DNA of 64,000 bases. Origin: Aequorivita viscosa. GTDB taxonomy: Bacteria > Bacteroidota > Bacteroidia > Flavobacteriales > Flavobacteriaceae. Shown here piece after piece: positions 35,043-43,562 of the stretch. The notes under the pieces are model-generated. The model was not told the origin of the DNA and searched no databases. It worked only from the letters and a program-made list of their open reading frames with translations. The stretch covers positions 62,001-126,000 of the forward strand of contig NZ_FNNS01000009.1 in assembly GCF_900106795.1 (NCBI RefSeq), read 5' to 3'. Position numbers and translations under genes: made by a program. Each line of letters opens with the position of its first letter. Position 1 is the first letter of the stretch.

Positions 35043-35056
35043 CCGAAATATTTCGG
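35043..35056. promoter_or_regulatory. Perfect 14-bp palindrome in the nqr leader
   Basis: CCGAAATATTTCGG is fully self-complementary and begins about 15-20 nt downstream of the predicted start of transcription. This is the usual position of a repressor operator. No family is named from the sequence; it could also fold as a small RNA hairpin. Confidence 0.5.
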
Positions 35057-35097
35057 AAGTTAGGGGTGTAAAAAAGGCATTATTAATATCCATAGAT

Positions 35098-36450
35098 ATG
35101 TCCAAAGACATTAAGATTAAAAAAGGTCTTACCATTAATTTAAAAGGCGACGCCGAAAAAACACTTTCCAGTGCGCCGAGATCTAGAACTTTTGTTATCA
35201 AACCTGCCGATTTTCATTTAATTACCCCAAAAATGGTGATTAAAGAAGGTGAAAAGTTTTTAGCAGGAGATGCAATTTTCTATTCTAAAGATAACGAACT
35301 AATAAAGTTTGTTTCTCCGGTAAGTGGCACCTTGACTAAAATAGAACGAGGTGCAAAAAGAGTAATCACCACATTGTTGATTGAGGCAGATGCACAAGAT
35401 TCGTTCAGGGATTTTGGTATTTTAAATCCAGATTCCTCTAGTGCAGAGGCTATAAAAAGCCGTTTGCTAGAGTCTGGTTGCTGGCCATTTATTATGCAGC
35501 GTCCGTATGCGGTAGTTGCTAATACCGAACAAGAGCCAAGAGATATCTTTATTTCTGCATTCAGTTCTGCCCCTTTGGCTAATGATTGCGATTTTTCACT
35601 TCAGAATAAAGAAAAGGAGTTGCAAGCTGCTGTAACCGCATTGAGTAAACTTACTAAAGGTCAGGTTCACGTAGGAGTTGCAAAAGATGCAAATTCTCCG
35701 CTTAAAGGACTAAGAGATGTTGTTGTTCATTCGGTATCGGGTCCTCATCCTGCTGGAAACGTTGGAACTCAGATAAATAAAATCGGACCCGTGAATAAGG
35801 GTGAAGTGGTTTGGACTATAGCTCCTCAGGATTTAGTGATAATTGGCGAACTTTTACTTACAGGGAAATTTAATGCTGAAAGAATAATCGCATTATCCGG
35901 CTCAGAGGTTAAAACTCCAAAATATTACAAAACTAAAATAGGTTCAGAAGTATCTACCTTCTTGTACGACTCAGGACTTAATAGCGAAAACATTCGTGTT
36001 ATAAGTGGTGATGTGCTTACAGGAACAAAAATATCTCCAAAAGGACATTTAGGTTTTTATAGTAATACCGTAACGGTTATCCCGGAAGGGGATGATTATG
36101 AGTTGTTTGGTTGGAACAAACCGGTTTTTGATAAAATATCTACATCTAGGGCTTTAACTTTTTCTTGGTTAGTGCCAAATAAGAAATACGATTTAGATAC
36201 TAATACAAATGGTGAACACCGTAATTTTGTAGTTACTGGAAGCTATGAAGAGGTTTTTCCGCTAGATATGTATCCGTTGCAAATGCTAAAATCGTGCTTG
36301 GTTCAAGACTTAGACGAAATGGAAGCAATGGGAATGTATGAAGTGGCACCAGAAGATTTTGCACTTACCGAATTTGTTTGTGTAAGTAAGCAGCCACACC
36401 AACAGATCATCCGGAACGGTCTGGATTTAATGTTTAAAGAAATTGGATAA
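35098..36450 (+). CDS. nqrA: Na+-translocating NADH:quinone oxidoreductase subunit A
   Basis: 450 aa from ATG 35098 (MSKDIKIKKGLTINLKGDAE), which matches the family N-terminus; the longer frame starting at TTG 35023 overlaps the promoter and is rejected. Further motifs: KPADFHLITPKMVIKEGEKF (in part), PVSGTLTKIERGAKR, HPAGNVGTQINKIGPV and PKGHLGFYSNTVTVIPEG. NqrA is the peripheral subunit proposed to bind ubiquinone or menaquinone at the cytoplasmic face. First gene of a complete operon, 36 nt ahead of nqrB. Confidence 0.96.
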   Translation: MSKDIKIKKGLTINLKGDAEKTLSSAPRSRTFVIKPADFHLITPKMVIKEGEKFLAGDAIFYSKDNELIKFVSPVSGTLTKIERGAKRVITTLLIEADAQDSFRDFGILNPDSSSAEAIKSRLLESGCWPFIMQRPYAVVANTEQEPRDIFISAFSSAPLANDCDFSLQNKEKELQAAVTALSKLTKGQVHVGVAKDANSPLKGLRDVVVHSVSGPHPAGNVGTQINKIGPVNKGEVVWTIAPQDLVIIGELLLTGKFNAERIIALSGSEVKTPKYYKTKIGSEVSTFLYDSGLNSENIRVISGDVLTGTKISPKGHLGFYSNTVTVIPEGDDYELFGWNKPVFDKISTSRALTFSWLVPNKKYDLDTNTNGEHRNFVVTGSYEEVFPLDMYPLQMLKSCLVQDLDEMEAMGMYEVAPEDFALTEFVCVSKQPHQQIIRNGLDLMFKEIG

Positions 36451-36486
36451 TTATTCATTTTTGAAAAAATGAAAAATACGTAGTAT

Positions 36487-37686
36487 ATGGGATTGAAACA
36501 GAATTTACATAAGCTAAAGGAAAAGTACAGGGGTACTAAGATGGCTCCGGCCTTCAACGCTTTGCATACCTTTTTGTACACGCCAAATGAAACTACTCAT
36601 TCTGGATCGCACGTACGTGTAGTAGACGATTTAAAGCGGACCATGAACACGGTGATTATGGCGCTTGTTCCTTGCTTAATATTTGGAATATTCAATGCAG
36701 GGTTTCAACATTACGCTGCTATCGACGCATCATTACGTTTAGACCCGCTTGCTAACTTTTTTACTTGGGATAACTTTATTTTAGGAGCTTGGACTGTCTT
36801 ACCTTTGGTTTTAATCTCTTATGGAGTAGGACTTGCGGTGGAGTTTATCTTTGCCGTTATTAAAGGGCACGAAGTAGAAGAAGGATATTTAGTAACGGGA
36901 ATGCTTGTGCCACTTATTGTTCCTATCGACATTCCACTTTGGATGCTTACTGTTGCAGTAATCTTCGGAGTTGTTATTGGTAAAGAAGTTTTTGGAGGAA
37001 CAGGTATGAACATCCTTAACCCAGCGCTTACCATTCGTGCTTTCTTATTCTTTGCTTATCCAACTTGGATGAGCGGTGATAAGGTTTGGGTTCACGGAGC
37101 AAGAGATATGGCTGGGCAACCAGACGCTATTTCTGGCGAAACAATTTTAGGAAGTTTAGCGCAAAATCAAGAACATGCATACAGTATTTGGGATAGCTTT
37201 TGGGGCTTTATTCCAGGGTCGGTTGGAGAAACCTCTACCTTCCTAATATTATTAGGCGCAATATTTTTAATTTATACTAAAATCGGAAGCTGGAGAATTA
37301 TGCTTTCTGCCGTGATTGGTGCACTCACTATGGGGCTTATCTTTAATGGTGTTGTAAATGCAGGATGGATTCAGGAAGGAAATAGTTTCTATGGCTTAAT
37401 GAGTGAAACATTCTGGCATCATTTAGTTATTGGAGGACTTGCTTTCGGTATTGTTTATATGGCTACCGATCCGGTTACTGGCTCACAAACCAATAAAGGT
37501 AAATGGTACTACGGATTCCTTATTGGTTTTATTTCGGTATTGATTCGGGTTTTCAACCCAGCCTACCCAGAAGGAGTAATGCTAGCAATATTGTTGATGA
37601 ATGTGTTTGCTCCTACTATTGATCACTATGTGATTCAAGGAAATGTTAAGAAAAGAATGAAACGTTTAAAAGCTAAAACAGCGTAA
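36487..37686 (+). CDS. nqrB: Na+-translocating NADH:quinone oxidoreductase subunit B
   Basis: 399 aa, integral membrane subunit with about ten helices. The FMN site reads DAISGETIL with Thr219; the usual motif is SGAT, so Glu replaces Ala here. The domain includes GTGMNILNPALTIRAFLFF and VYMATDPVTGSQTN, both conserved in NqrB and RnfD. It carries a covalently bound FMN, plus riboflavin, and forms part of the Na+ channel. 2 nt before nqrC. Confidence 0.96.
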   Translation: MGLKQNLHKLKEKYRGTKMAPAFNALHTFLYTPNETTHSGSHVRVVDDLKRTMNTVIMALVPCLIFGIFNAGFQHYAAIDASLRLDPLANFFTWDNFILGAWTVLPLVLISYGVGLAVEFIFAVIKGHEVEEGYLVTGMLVPLIVPIDIPLWMLTVAVIFGVVIGKEVFGGTGMNILNPALTIRAFLFFAYPTWMSGDKVWVHGARDMAGQPDAISGETILGSLAQNQEHAYSIWDSFWGFIPGSVGETSTFLILLGAIFLIYTKIGSWRIMLSAVIGALTMGLIFNGVVNAGWIQEGNSFYGLMSETFWHHLVIGGLAFGIVYMATDPVTGSQTNKGKWYYGFLIGFISVLIRVFNPAYPEGVMLAILLMNVFAPTIDHYVIQGNVKKRMKRLKAKTA

Positions 37687-37688
37687 TA

Positions 37689-38438
37689 ATGTCAAAAACA
37701 ACAGATAAAAACTCATATACTATAATCTTTGCAGTGATTATGGTTATTGTAGTGGGATCGCTTTTGGCCGGAGTTGCTCAGGGACTTAAAAGTAAGATAA
37801 CACTAAATGAGCGTTTTGAAAAAATGCAGAATATTCTTTACGCTATGGGAGTCAATGGCAATGAAGGGGATGGAGACGTTACCTTTATTTCTACCGATAA
37901 AGTTGAAGAAGCCTTTGCTAAAAATATTACCAAGCAATTGGTTATTCAAGGCGATAATGTAACTGAAGATCCAGAAGCTTATTTGATTGATATCAAAAAA
38001 GAAGAAACAAAAGCAAAAGATCCGAACTACCAGCGCAGATTGCCATTGTTTGTTGGCGAGCAAGATGGAGAAACAGTTTATGTGCTTCCAATGCGTGGGA
38101 AAGGTCTTTGGGATGCTATCTGGGGGTTTGTCGCACTTGACAAGGACTTTGTGGTTCAAGGTGTATTTTTCGACCACGCAGGCGAAACTCCTGGTTTAGG
38201 GGGCGAGATTAAGCAACGTTATTTTATGGATGACTTTACAGGTGAAAACATCATGGATGGAGACACTTTTAAAGGAATTACGGTGGCAAAAGGTAATAAC
38301 GACCCTATTAACGAAAACAAAACAGATAATAAGGTTGATGCAATTGCAGGAGCTACCATTACAGGAGACGGTATTACAGCAATGATACGAAAGGATATTA
38401 GACTATACCTACCTTATTTAAAATCTTTAAATCAATAG
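37689..38438 (+). CDS. nqrC: Na+-translocating NADH:quinone oxidoreductase subunit C
   Basis: 249 aa: one N-terminal helix (TIIFAVIMVIVVGSLLAGVA) and a periplasmic FMN-binding domain. The flavinylation motif DAIAGATIT gives Thr223 as the FMN acceptor, which is the target of ApbE encoded at 41680. HAGETPGLGGEIKQRYF is the other conserved block. Passes electrons between NqrE/D and NqrB. Confidence 0.96.
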   Translation: MSKTTDKNSYTIIFAVIMVIVVGSLLAGVAQGLKSKITLNERFEKMQNILYAMGVNGNEGDGDVTFISTDKVEEAFAKNITKQLVIQGDNVTEDPEAYLIDIKKEETKAKDPNYQRRLPLFVGEQDGETVYVLPMRGKGLWDAIWGFVALDKDFVVQGVFFDHAGETPGLGGEIKQRYFMDDFTGENIMDGDTFKGITVAKGNNDPINENKTDNKVDAIAGATITGDGITAMIRKDIRLYLPYLKSLNQ

Positions 38439-38441
38439 AAT

Positions 38442-39086
38442 ATGGCACTTCTTTCAAAAAAGGATAGTAAGTTAATCTTAGATCCATTAGCAGATAACAA
38501 CCCAATTACCATTCAGGTTTTAGGAATTTGTTCAGCATTGGCAATTACTGCACAACTTAAAGCTTCTATTGTAATGGCTATTTCGGTTCTTGCGGTAATG
38601 GGAATTGGAAACGTGGTTATATCGTTGATGCGAAACATTATTCCTTCAAAAATTAGAATTATAGTTCAGTTGGTTGTTGTAGCAGCCTTGGTAATTATCG
38701 TTGACCAGGTTTTAAAAGCTTTTGCATATTCGTTAAGTAAGGAATTATCGGTTTTTATTGGATTAATTATCACCAACTGTATTATTATGGGACGCTTTGA
38801 GGCATTCGCATTAGCTAATGGCCCATGGAGATCTTTCTTAGATGGTATTGGAAACGCAGCTGGTTACGGTCTTATCCTAGTAATCGTTGGATTTTTTAGG
38901 GAATTACTTGGCTCAGGAACCTTATTGGGATACCAAGTTTTGGGTGATCCTATCCAAAAAACTGGAATCTATGCTATAGGTTATGAAAACAATGGTTTTA
39001 TGCTATTGTCGCCAATGGCCTTGATTATTGTTGGATTAATCATCTGGGTTCAACGCGCTAGAAACAAAGACTTAATAGAAGAATAA
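38442..39086 (+). CDS. nqrD: Na+-translocating NADH:quinone oxidoreductase subunit D
   Basis: 214 aa, six membrane helices. Motifs LGICSALAITAQLKAS, ITNCIIMGRFEAFALANGPW (in part), and GNAAGYGLILVIVGFFRELLGSG mark NqrD and RnfE; its Cys with those of NqrE hold the membrane-embedded Fe-S centre. Starts 3 nt after nqrC. It is followed by an unusual 75-nt repeat-bearing gap before nqrE. Confidence 0.95.
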   Translation: MALLSKKDSKLILDPLADNNPITIQVLGICSALAITAQLKASIVMAISVLAVMGIGNVVISLMRNIIPSKIRIIVQLVVVAALVIIVDQVLKAFAYSLSKELSVFIGLIITNCIIMGRFEAFALANGPWRSFLDGIGNAAGYGLILVIVGFFRELLGSGTLLGYQVLGDPIQKTGIYAIGYENNGFMLLSPMALIIVGLIIWVQRARNKDLIEE

Positions 39087-39093
39087 AAACTTA

Positions 39094-39153
39094 GCAGTAA
39101 TCAGTATTAGTGGGCAACAAGTCCTACTGTAAACTGTAACTGTACACTGAATA
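39094..39153. repeat. CAGT-rich tract with hairpin inside the nqr operon
   Basis: Contains AGCAGTAATCAGTATTAGTG and then inverted ACTGTAAACTGTAACTGTAC. The parts AGTGGG and CCTACT pair over an eight-base loop, extended by CAGT/ACTG on either side. The same CAGTAATCAGT unit occurs upstream of ssrA. It is the only sizeable gap in nqrABCDEF. Confidence 0.55.
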
Positions 39154-39161
39154 CTCAAAAA

Positions 39162-39902
39162 ATGGAACACGTAGAGTTATTTTTTAAATCGATATTTATA
39201 GACAATATGGTATTCGCCACGTTCCTTGGAATGTGTTCGTACCTAGCGGTTTCTAAAAAAGTATCAACCGCTGTTGGTCTAGGGGCTGCAGTTATATTTG
39301 TACTAGCAGTAACAGTGCCTATTAACTGGTTACTAGATCAATATTTATTACGGGATGGTGCGTTGGTTTGGTTGGGCGAGGAGTATGCTTCTTATGACCT
39401 TGGCTTCCTTTCATTTATTCTTTTTATCGCAACCATCGCTACAATGGTGCAATTAGTTGAAATTGTTGTTGAAAAATTTTCACCTTCATTATATAACTCT
39501 TTAGGTATTTTCCTGCCGCTTATTGCTGTAAACTGTGCAATTTTAGGTGGTTCATTATTTATGCAGTCTAGAGAAATTGAAACTTTAGGGCTGGCTTTAA
39601 ATTATGGAATTAGTTCAGGTATTGGTTGGTTTTTAGCAATTTTAGCAATAGCCGCAATTCGTGAAAAAATACGGTATTCAAATGTACCAGCTCCGTTAAG
39701 GGGTTTAGGAATTACATTTATCATTACCGGTTTAATGGCAATTGGTTTTATGAGTTTTGGAGGAATGTTGACAGGAGGCGATGAAGATACCACATCTCTA
39801 GAAGGTAAACCTGAAAACATTGGAGTTCAAACAGAGCAAATTCAAAACGAAAATACAGCAACCGCAAATACGGTTGAAGTTTCAACTATAACGAAGCAAT
39901 AG
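39162..39902 (+). CDS. nqrE: Na+-translocating NADH:quinone oxidoreductase subunit E
   Basis: 246 aa; typical NqrE is about 200. The first 205 residues are the normal six-helix subunit ([51 protein letters not shown]). The remaining 40 residues after the last helix are hydrophilic, rich in Gln, Asn, Thr and Glu ([32 protein letters not shown]). This tail is not part of the known fold and is probably disordered. Conserved Cys in MCSY and NCAI serve the Fe-S centre shared with NqrD. Two nt before nqrF. Confidence 0.95.
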   Translation: MEHVELFFKSIFIDNMVFATFLGMCSYLAVSKKVSTAVGLGAAVIFVLAVTVPINWLLDQYLLRDGALVWLGEEYASYDLGFLSFILFIATIATMVQLVEIVVEKFSPSLYNSLGIFLPLIAVNCAILGGSLFMQSREIETLGLALNYGISSGIGWFLAILAIAAIREKIRYSNVPAPLRGLGITFIITGLMAIGFMSFGGMLTGGDEDTTSLEGKPENIGVQTEQIQNENTATANTVEVSTITKQ

Positions 39903-39903
39903 T

Positions 39904-41214
39904 ATGTTTATAGCAGTTAGTACACTCGGAGTTATTGTAGTAACGGTTATCGCCTTTATGGTTCTAACCCTACTTTTAGTAGCCTTATTACTTTTTACCA
40001 AACAAAAACTATCACCATCTGGCCCAGTTAAAATAACTATTAACGACGAGAAGGTAATTGAGGTAGAAAGCGGAGGAACACTTTTAACAACCTTAGGTAG
40101 CGAAAAAATATTTCTTCCATCGGCCTGCGGTGGTGGTGGAACTTGTATACAATGCGAATGTCACGTGATTTCTGGAGGTGGTGAAGCACTTCCTACCGAA
40201 ACACCGCACTTTACCCGTAAGGAGTTGCAAGAAGGAGCTCGTCTTTCTTGTCAAGTTAAAGTGAAGCAGGACATGAATATTAGAATTCCAGAAGAAGTTT
40301 TTGGTATTAAGAAATGGGAAGCGACTGTAGTAAGAAATTACAACGTAGCCTCGTTTATTAAAGAATTCGTAGTGGAAATTCCTGAAGATATGGGCTACAA
40401 AGCTGGTGGATATATTCAAATTGAAATTCCGCCATGTGAAATTAAATTCGAGGACATGGACATTACTGCTCACCCAGAGGAGCACGAAAGACCAGATAAG
40501 TTTCAGGATGAGTGGGATAAGTTTAAACTTTGGCCACTGGTAATGAAAAACACCGAAACTGTTGAAAGAGCATACTCAATGGCTTCTTATCCTGCAGAAG
40601 GTAGGGAAATTATGCTGAACGTTCGTATAGCAACGCCACCGTTTGATCGTGCTAAAGGAGGATGGATGAACGTAAATCCAGGAATTGCATCATCTTATAT
40701 ATTCAACTGTAAAGAAGGCGATAAGGTTGTAATTTCAGGGCCTTATGGTGAGTTCTTTATTAATCCTTCCGAAGCAGAAATGCTTTATGTAGGAGGTGGA
40801 GCTGGAATGGCGCCTATGCGTTCTCACTTGTATCATCTTTTCAAAACCCTTAAAACGGGCCGTAAGGTTACATATTGGTACGGAGGGCGTTCTAAAAGAG
40901 AATTATTCTACTTAGACCACTTTAAAGAATTGGAAGCTGAATTCCCGAATTTCAAATTTTATTTAGCATTATCGGAGCCAATGGAAGAAGATAATTGGAA
41001 AGTGAAAAAAGATATAAACGATGAGGCTGGCGATGGTTTTGTAGGATTTATTCACCAAGTAGTAATTGACAATTATTTAAACCATCACGAAGCGCCAGAA
41101 GATATTGAATTGTATTTCTGTGGGCCTCCTTTGATGAACCAAGCGGTTCAAAAAATGGGAGAAGACTTCGGAATCCCAGACGAAAATATTCGTTTCGACG
41201 ATTTTGGGGGATAA
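39904..41214 (+). CDS. nqrF: Na+-translocating NADH:quinone oxidoreductase subunit F
   Basis: 436 aa: N-terminal helix (about 5-27), a 2Fe-2S domain with Cys75, Cys81, Cys84 ([15 protein letters not shown]) and Cys116 (LSCQVKV), then an FAD domain (RAYSMASYP-like [14 protein letters not shown]) and an NADH domain ([28 protein letters not shown]). It accepts electrons from NADH through FAD and the iron-sulfur centre. The chain is slightly longer than in Vibrio (about 408), with an insertion around residues 180-205 rich in acidic residues. Confidence 0.97.
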   Translation: MFIAVSTLGVIVVTVIAFMVLTLLLVALLLFTKQKLSPSGPVKITINDEKVIEVESGGTLLTTLGSEKIFLPSACGGGGTCIQCECHVISGGGEALPTETPHFTRKELQEGARLSCQVKVKQDMNIRIPEEVFGIKKWEATVVRNYNVASFIKEFVVEIPEDMGYKAGGYIQIEIPPCEIKFEDMDITAHPEEHERPDKFQDEWDKFKLWPLVMKNTETVERAYSMASYPAEGREIMLNVRIATPPFDRAKGGWMNVNPGIASSYIFNCKEGDKVVISGPYGEFFINPSEAEMLYVGGGAGMAPMRSHLYHLFKTLKTGRKVTYWYGGRSKRELFYLDHFKELEAEFPNFKFYLALSEPMEEDNWKVKKDINDEAGDGFVGFIHQVVIDNYLNHHEAPEDIELYFCGPPLMNQAVQKMGEDFGIPDENIRFDDFGG

Positions 41215-41238
41215 TGGTCTTCAGAAGTAAAAATTATC

Positions 41239-41270
41239 AGCCGTTTCAAATTTATTGGAACGGCTTTTTT
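41239..41270 (+). terminator. Terminator of nqrABCDEF
   Basis: AGCCGTT and AACGGCT pair around a 13-base loop and are followed by six Ts. It lies 25 nt after the nqrF stop and separates the operon from the downstream genes. Confidence 0.9.
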
Positions 41271-41320
41271 AATTCTCCTATAGTGAAACTCATTGACGAT
41301 TATGTAAATTTGTGACTATT

Positions 41321-41683
41321 ATGAACGAAAAACTTAGCAAACAAGAATTACATAATTTAGCCATGAATATTGTTGGCAAATTATTGGAAAGTGAAGGGTA
41401 CGAATTTTTAGGGGTTAATTCGAAGCTGAAAAGAGACCCGCAGTTTGTGGTTTTAAAGGATAAGAAACTCAGTTTTATAATTGTTCGAGCTGTTTCCTAC
41501 CCTGAAGATGCCAATGCCTACGATCCGCAATTTATGGCTACCATAAAGGAACATGCTACTAAATTTGAGGCTAGAACCTTTTACGCTGGTGTTGGTTTAG
41601 GACATGGAGATGACTACGGAAAGCCTGTTCTAAAAAATGAGGATTATACTTTAATTTACAACGGCTTACAGGAAATAAAATGA
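41321..41683 (+). CDS. Small conserved Nqr-associated protein, function unknown
   Basis: 120 aa from ATG 41321 (MNEKLSKQELHNLAMNIVGK); a GTG 9 nt earlier is possible. Soluble, no signal or helix of membrane length. Motifs: YEFLGVNSKLKRDPQFVVLK, FIIVRAVSYPED, ARTFYAGVGLGHGDDYGK. In Flavobacteriaceae this family sits next to nqrF/apbE and is often mislabelled NqrF; it lacks the Fe-S, FAD and NADH motifs of NqrF. It overlaps apbE by 4 nt, so it is translated with it. A role in Nqr flavinylation or assembly is possible by context only. Confidence 0.7.
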   Translation: MNEKLSKQELHNLAMNIVGKLLESEGYEFLGVNSKLKRDPQFVVLKDKKLSFIIVRAVSYPEDANAYDPQFMATIKEHATKFEARTFYAGVGLGHGDDYGKPVLKNEDYTLIYNGLQEIK

Positions 41684-42687
41684 AATATATTTTAACTTTA
41701 ATATTAGTAGGTCTATTTTTTTCCTGCACAAATGAAACCTCAAATCATCACTATTTTGAAGGAAATGCTTTTGGCACAAATTATCATATTCAATTATACG
41801 CAAACGAAGCTAATGGACTTCAAAAAGGAATTGATTCTGTAATAAATGCTGTTAATCAATCGTTAAGCACTTACATTCCTGAGAGTGATATTTCCAAAAT
41901 TAATCGAGGTGACGCCACAGTTGTTGTTGATGATTTATTTCGTGAAGTATTTAATCTTTCCTCTAGAATTCATCGCGAAACCGATGGATATTTTGATCCA
42001 ACAATTGGTGTACTTCGGAATGCTTATGGGTTTGGAGATGTTAAATCACTTCAAAATATTGATGACAAAACATTAGATTCCTTGATGCAGTATGTGGGTT
42101 TTCATAAGGTAGCATTGAAAGAAGACGGCACTGTTAGAAAAGAATATCCTCAAATTTACTTCGATTTTAATGCAATTGCAAAAGGTTCTGGAATTGATCA
42201 AATAGGCCGTTATTTTGATTCTAAAGGCGTTTCGGACTATCTGATAGAACTTGGCGGGGAAATCCTTACAAAAGGTAAAAATATAGATAAAAATAAACTG
42301 TGGACAGTCGGAATTGAAACTCCTGATTCTGAACTTGAGAACCGTAGTTTCGAAGCAGCCGTGATGTTGAAAGATGTAGGGATGGCTTCTTCGGGTAATT
42401 ACAGAAAGTTTAGAGTCGATTCTTTAACAGGGAAAAAATATGTGCATACTTTAAATCCGTTAACCGGTTCAGCAGAAATGAGTGATGTTACAAGTGCAAC
42501 TGTTATAGCTTCAAGTTGTGGTGAAGCGGACGCATATGCAACTGCGCTAATGGCCTTAGGGTTCGAAAAGTCAAAAGAATTGCTTAATAAGCTATCAGTA
42601 GTTGATGCTTATATAACGTATACAGACTCTCTTAATCAACAATCAGTTTATATTACAGAAGGGTTTAAACGAAGAATGCCTAAATAG
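41680..42687 (+). CDS. apbE: FAD:protein FMN transferase lipoprotein
   Basis: 335 aa. Lipobox with Cys16 (LFFSC). The ApbE domain shows ETDGYFDPTIGVLRN, FDFNAIAKGSGIDQIG, YLIELGGEILTKG, HTLNPLTG near residue 250 and SCGEADAYATALMALG, with the Mg-binding Asp/Thr region in the last. It moves FMN from FAD onto a Thr in NqrB and NqrC in the periplasm. Location just after the nqr operon fits this. It is transcribed after a terminator but overlaps the small gene at 41321. Confidence 0.95.
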   Translation: MKYILTLILVGLFFSCTNETSNHHYFEGNAFGTNYHIQLYANEANGLQKGIDSVINAVNQSLSTYIPESDISKINRGDATVVVDDLFREVFNLSSRIHRETDGYFDPTIGVLRNAYGFGDVKSLQNIDDKTLDSLMQYVGFHKVALKEDGTVRKEYPQIYFDFNAIAKGSGIDQIGRYFDSKGVSDYLIELGGEILTKGKNIDKNKLWTVGIETPDSELENRSFEAAVMLKDVGMASSGNYRKFRVDSLTGKKYVHTLNPLTGSAEMSDVTSATVIASSCGEADAYATALMALGFEKSKELLNKLSVVDAYITYTDSLNQQSVYITEGFKRRMPK

Positions 42688-42710
42688 TTTTTTTGCAATG
42701 AATCGATTAT

Positions 42711-43466
42711 TTACTTTCTGCAGACTGGAAGTAATTCGCCAATTGACAAACGATATTTTTCAATTTCACTTTTAGAAAACTGTTTTGTGTAATCAACCGC
42801 TTCTACTTTAAACCCTATCGTTCTAAGTTTTTCGAAATAATCCATTCCATATACTCGTACGTGATCGTATTGTCCAAAAATTAGAGCCCGTTCTTTAGGG
42901 TCGGTAATGGTATCGTCTTCAAAAGTAGTGTCAAGGCTTGCTTTATAAGGCACTTGAAGTATGGCTGTGCCGCCTGGAGCTAATACGCGATATATTTCCT
43001 CCATTGCCTTGGTGTCGTCTGGAATATGCTCTAAAACGTGATTGCAGATAATAAAATTGAATTCATTGTCCTTAAAGGGTAGAGCACATATATCGGCTTT
43101 CACATCTGCTATGGGCGAATTAAGATCCGTGGTGGTATAATCCAGATTCTTCATTTTTCTGAATTTCTTATAAAAAGCCTGTTCTGGAGCGAAATGTAGC
43201 ACTTTTAAGTTTTCAGTAAAGAAATCGGTTTCATTTTTTAAATAAAGCCAAAACAACCGGTGCCGCTCCAAAGAAAGTGTTCCAGGGGAAAGCACATTCT
43301 CCCGAACATTTTCATATCCATAAGGCAAAAATTTCCGATAGGACTTCCCGTCTATAGGGTCTGTAAACTTATTTCCTTTTAAAAAGAAAGCAAGTATGGG
43401 TCTGGTAATAATACTCAGTTTAATGAGTAATGGACGTGGAATGGTATTTAGGATTTTTTTGAACAA
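42711..43466 (-). CDS. Class I SAM-dependent methyltransferase (TTG start)
   Basis: 251 aa. The methyltransferase type 11 core runs from about 85 to 180: VLHFAPEQAFYKKFR, DYTTTDLNSPIADVKADICALPF, FNFIICNHVLEHIPDD, YRVLAPGGTAILQVP. No ATG is available near the start; the first in-frame codon is TTG at 43466 after an in-frame TAA. Substrate unknown; the N-terminal 50 residues with basic and hydrophobic character may contact a membrane lipid. Convergent with apbE. Confidence 0.8.
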   Translation of the reverse strand: MFKKILNTIPRPLLIKLSIITRPILAFFLKGNKFTDPIDGKSYRKFLPYGYENVRENVLSPGTLSLERHRLFWLYLKNETDFFTENLKVLHFAPEQAFYKKFRKMKNLDYTTTDLNSPIADVKADICALPFKDNEFNFIICNHVLEHIPDDTKAMEEIYRVLAPGGTAILQVPYKASLDTTFEDDTITDPKERALIFGQYDHVRVYGMDYFEKLRTIGFKVEAVDYTKQFSKSEIEKYRLSIGELLPVCRK

Positions 43467-43494
43467 AAGGAATTGAGGTATAACTTAATTCTTA

Positions 43495-43547
43495 GTGTTC
43501 TCTGTGCCTTTGTGGTCAACATTAAACCACAGAGTCACGGAGAACAC
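43495..43547. repeat. Long imperfect inverted repeat between map and methyltransferase genes
   Basis: Arms of 22 nt (43495-43516 and 43526-43547) agree at 19 of 22 positions, two of the mismatches being G-U wobbles in RNA, around a 9-nt loop. The words CACAGAG and TCTGTG dominate. No U-run follows on the minus strand, so it is not a standard terminator for map. I recall similar CACAGAG-type elements dispersed in other Bacteroidota. Confidence 0.7.
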
Positions 43548-43562
43548 AGAGTAAAATATTTT

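Noticed and set aside
35023-35097. Longer N-terminus for NqrA
   Set aside because: It begins inside the predicted -7 box and lacks family similarity; ATG 35098 gives the standard start.
34744-35097. Riboswitch upstream of nqrA
   Set aside because: Only a short leader with a palindrome; no conserved aptamer motif could be recognised.
41312-41683. Annotation of this gene as NqrF
   Set aside because: It lacks 2Fe-2S cysteines, FAD and NADH motifs, which are all present in the real nqrF at 39904.
43467-43562. Upstream ATG for the methyltransferase within the inverted repeat
   Set aside because: The ATG at 43522 (minus) is not in frame, and an in-frame TAA lies just before the TTG.
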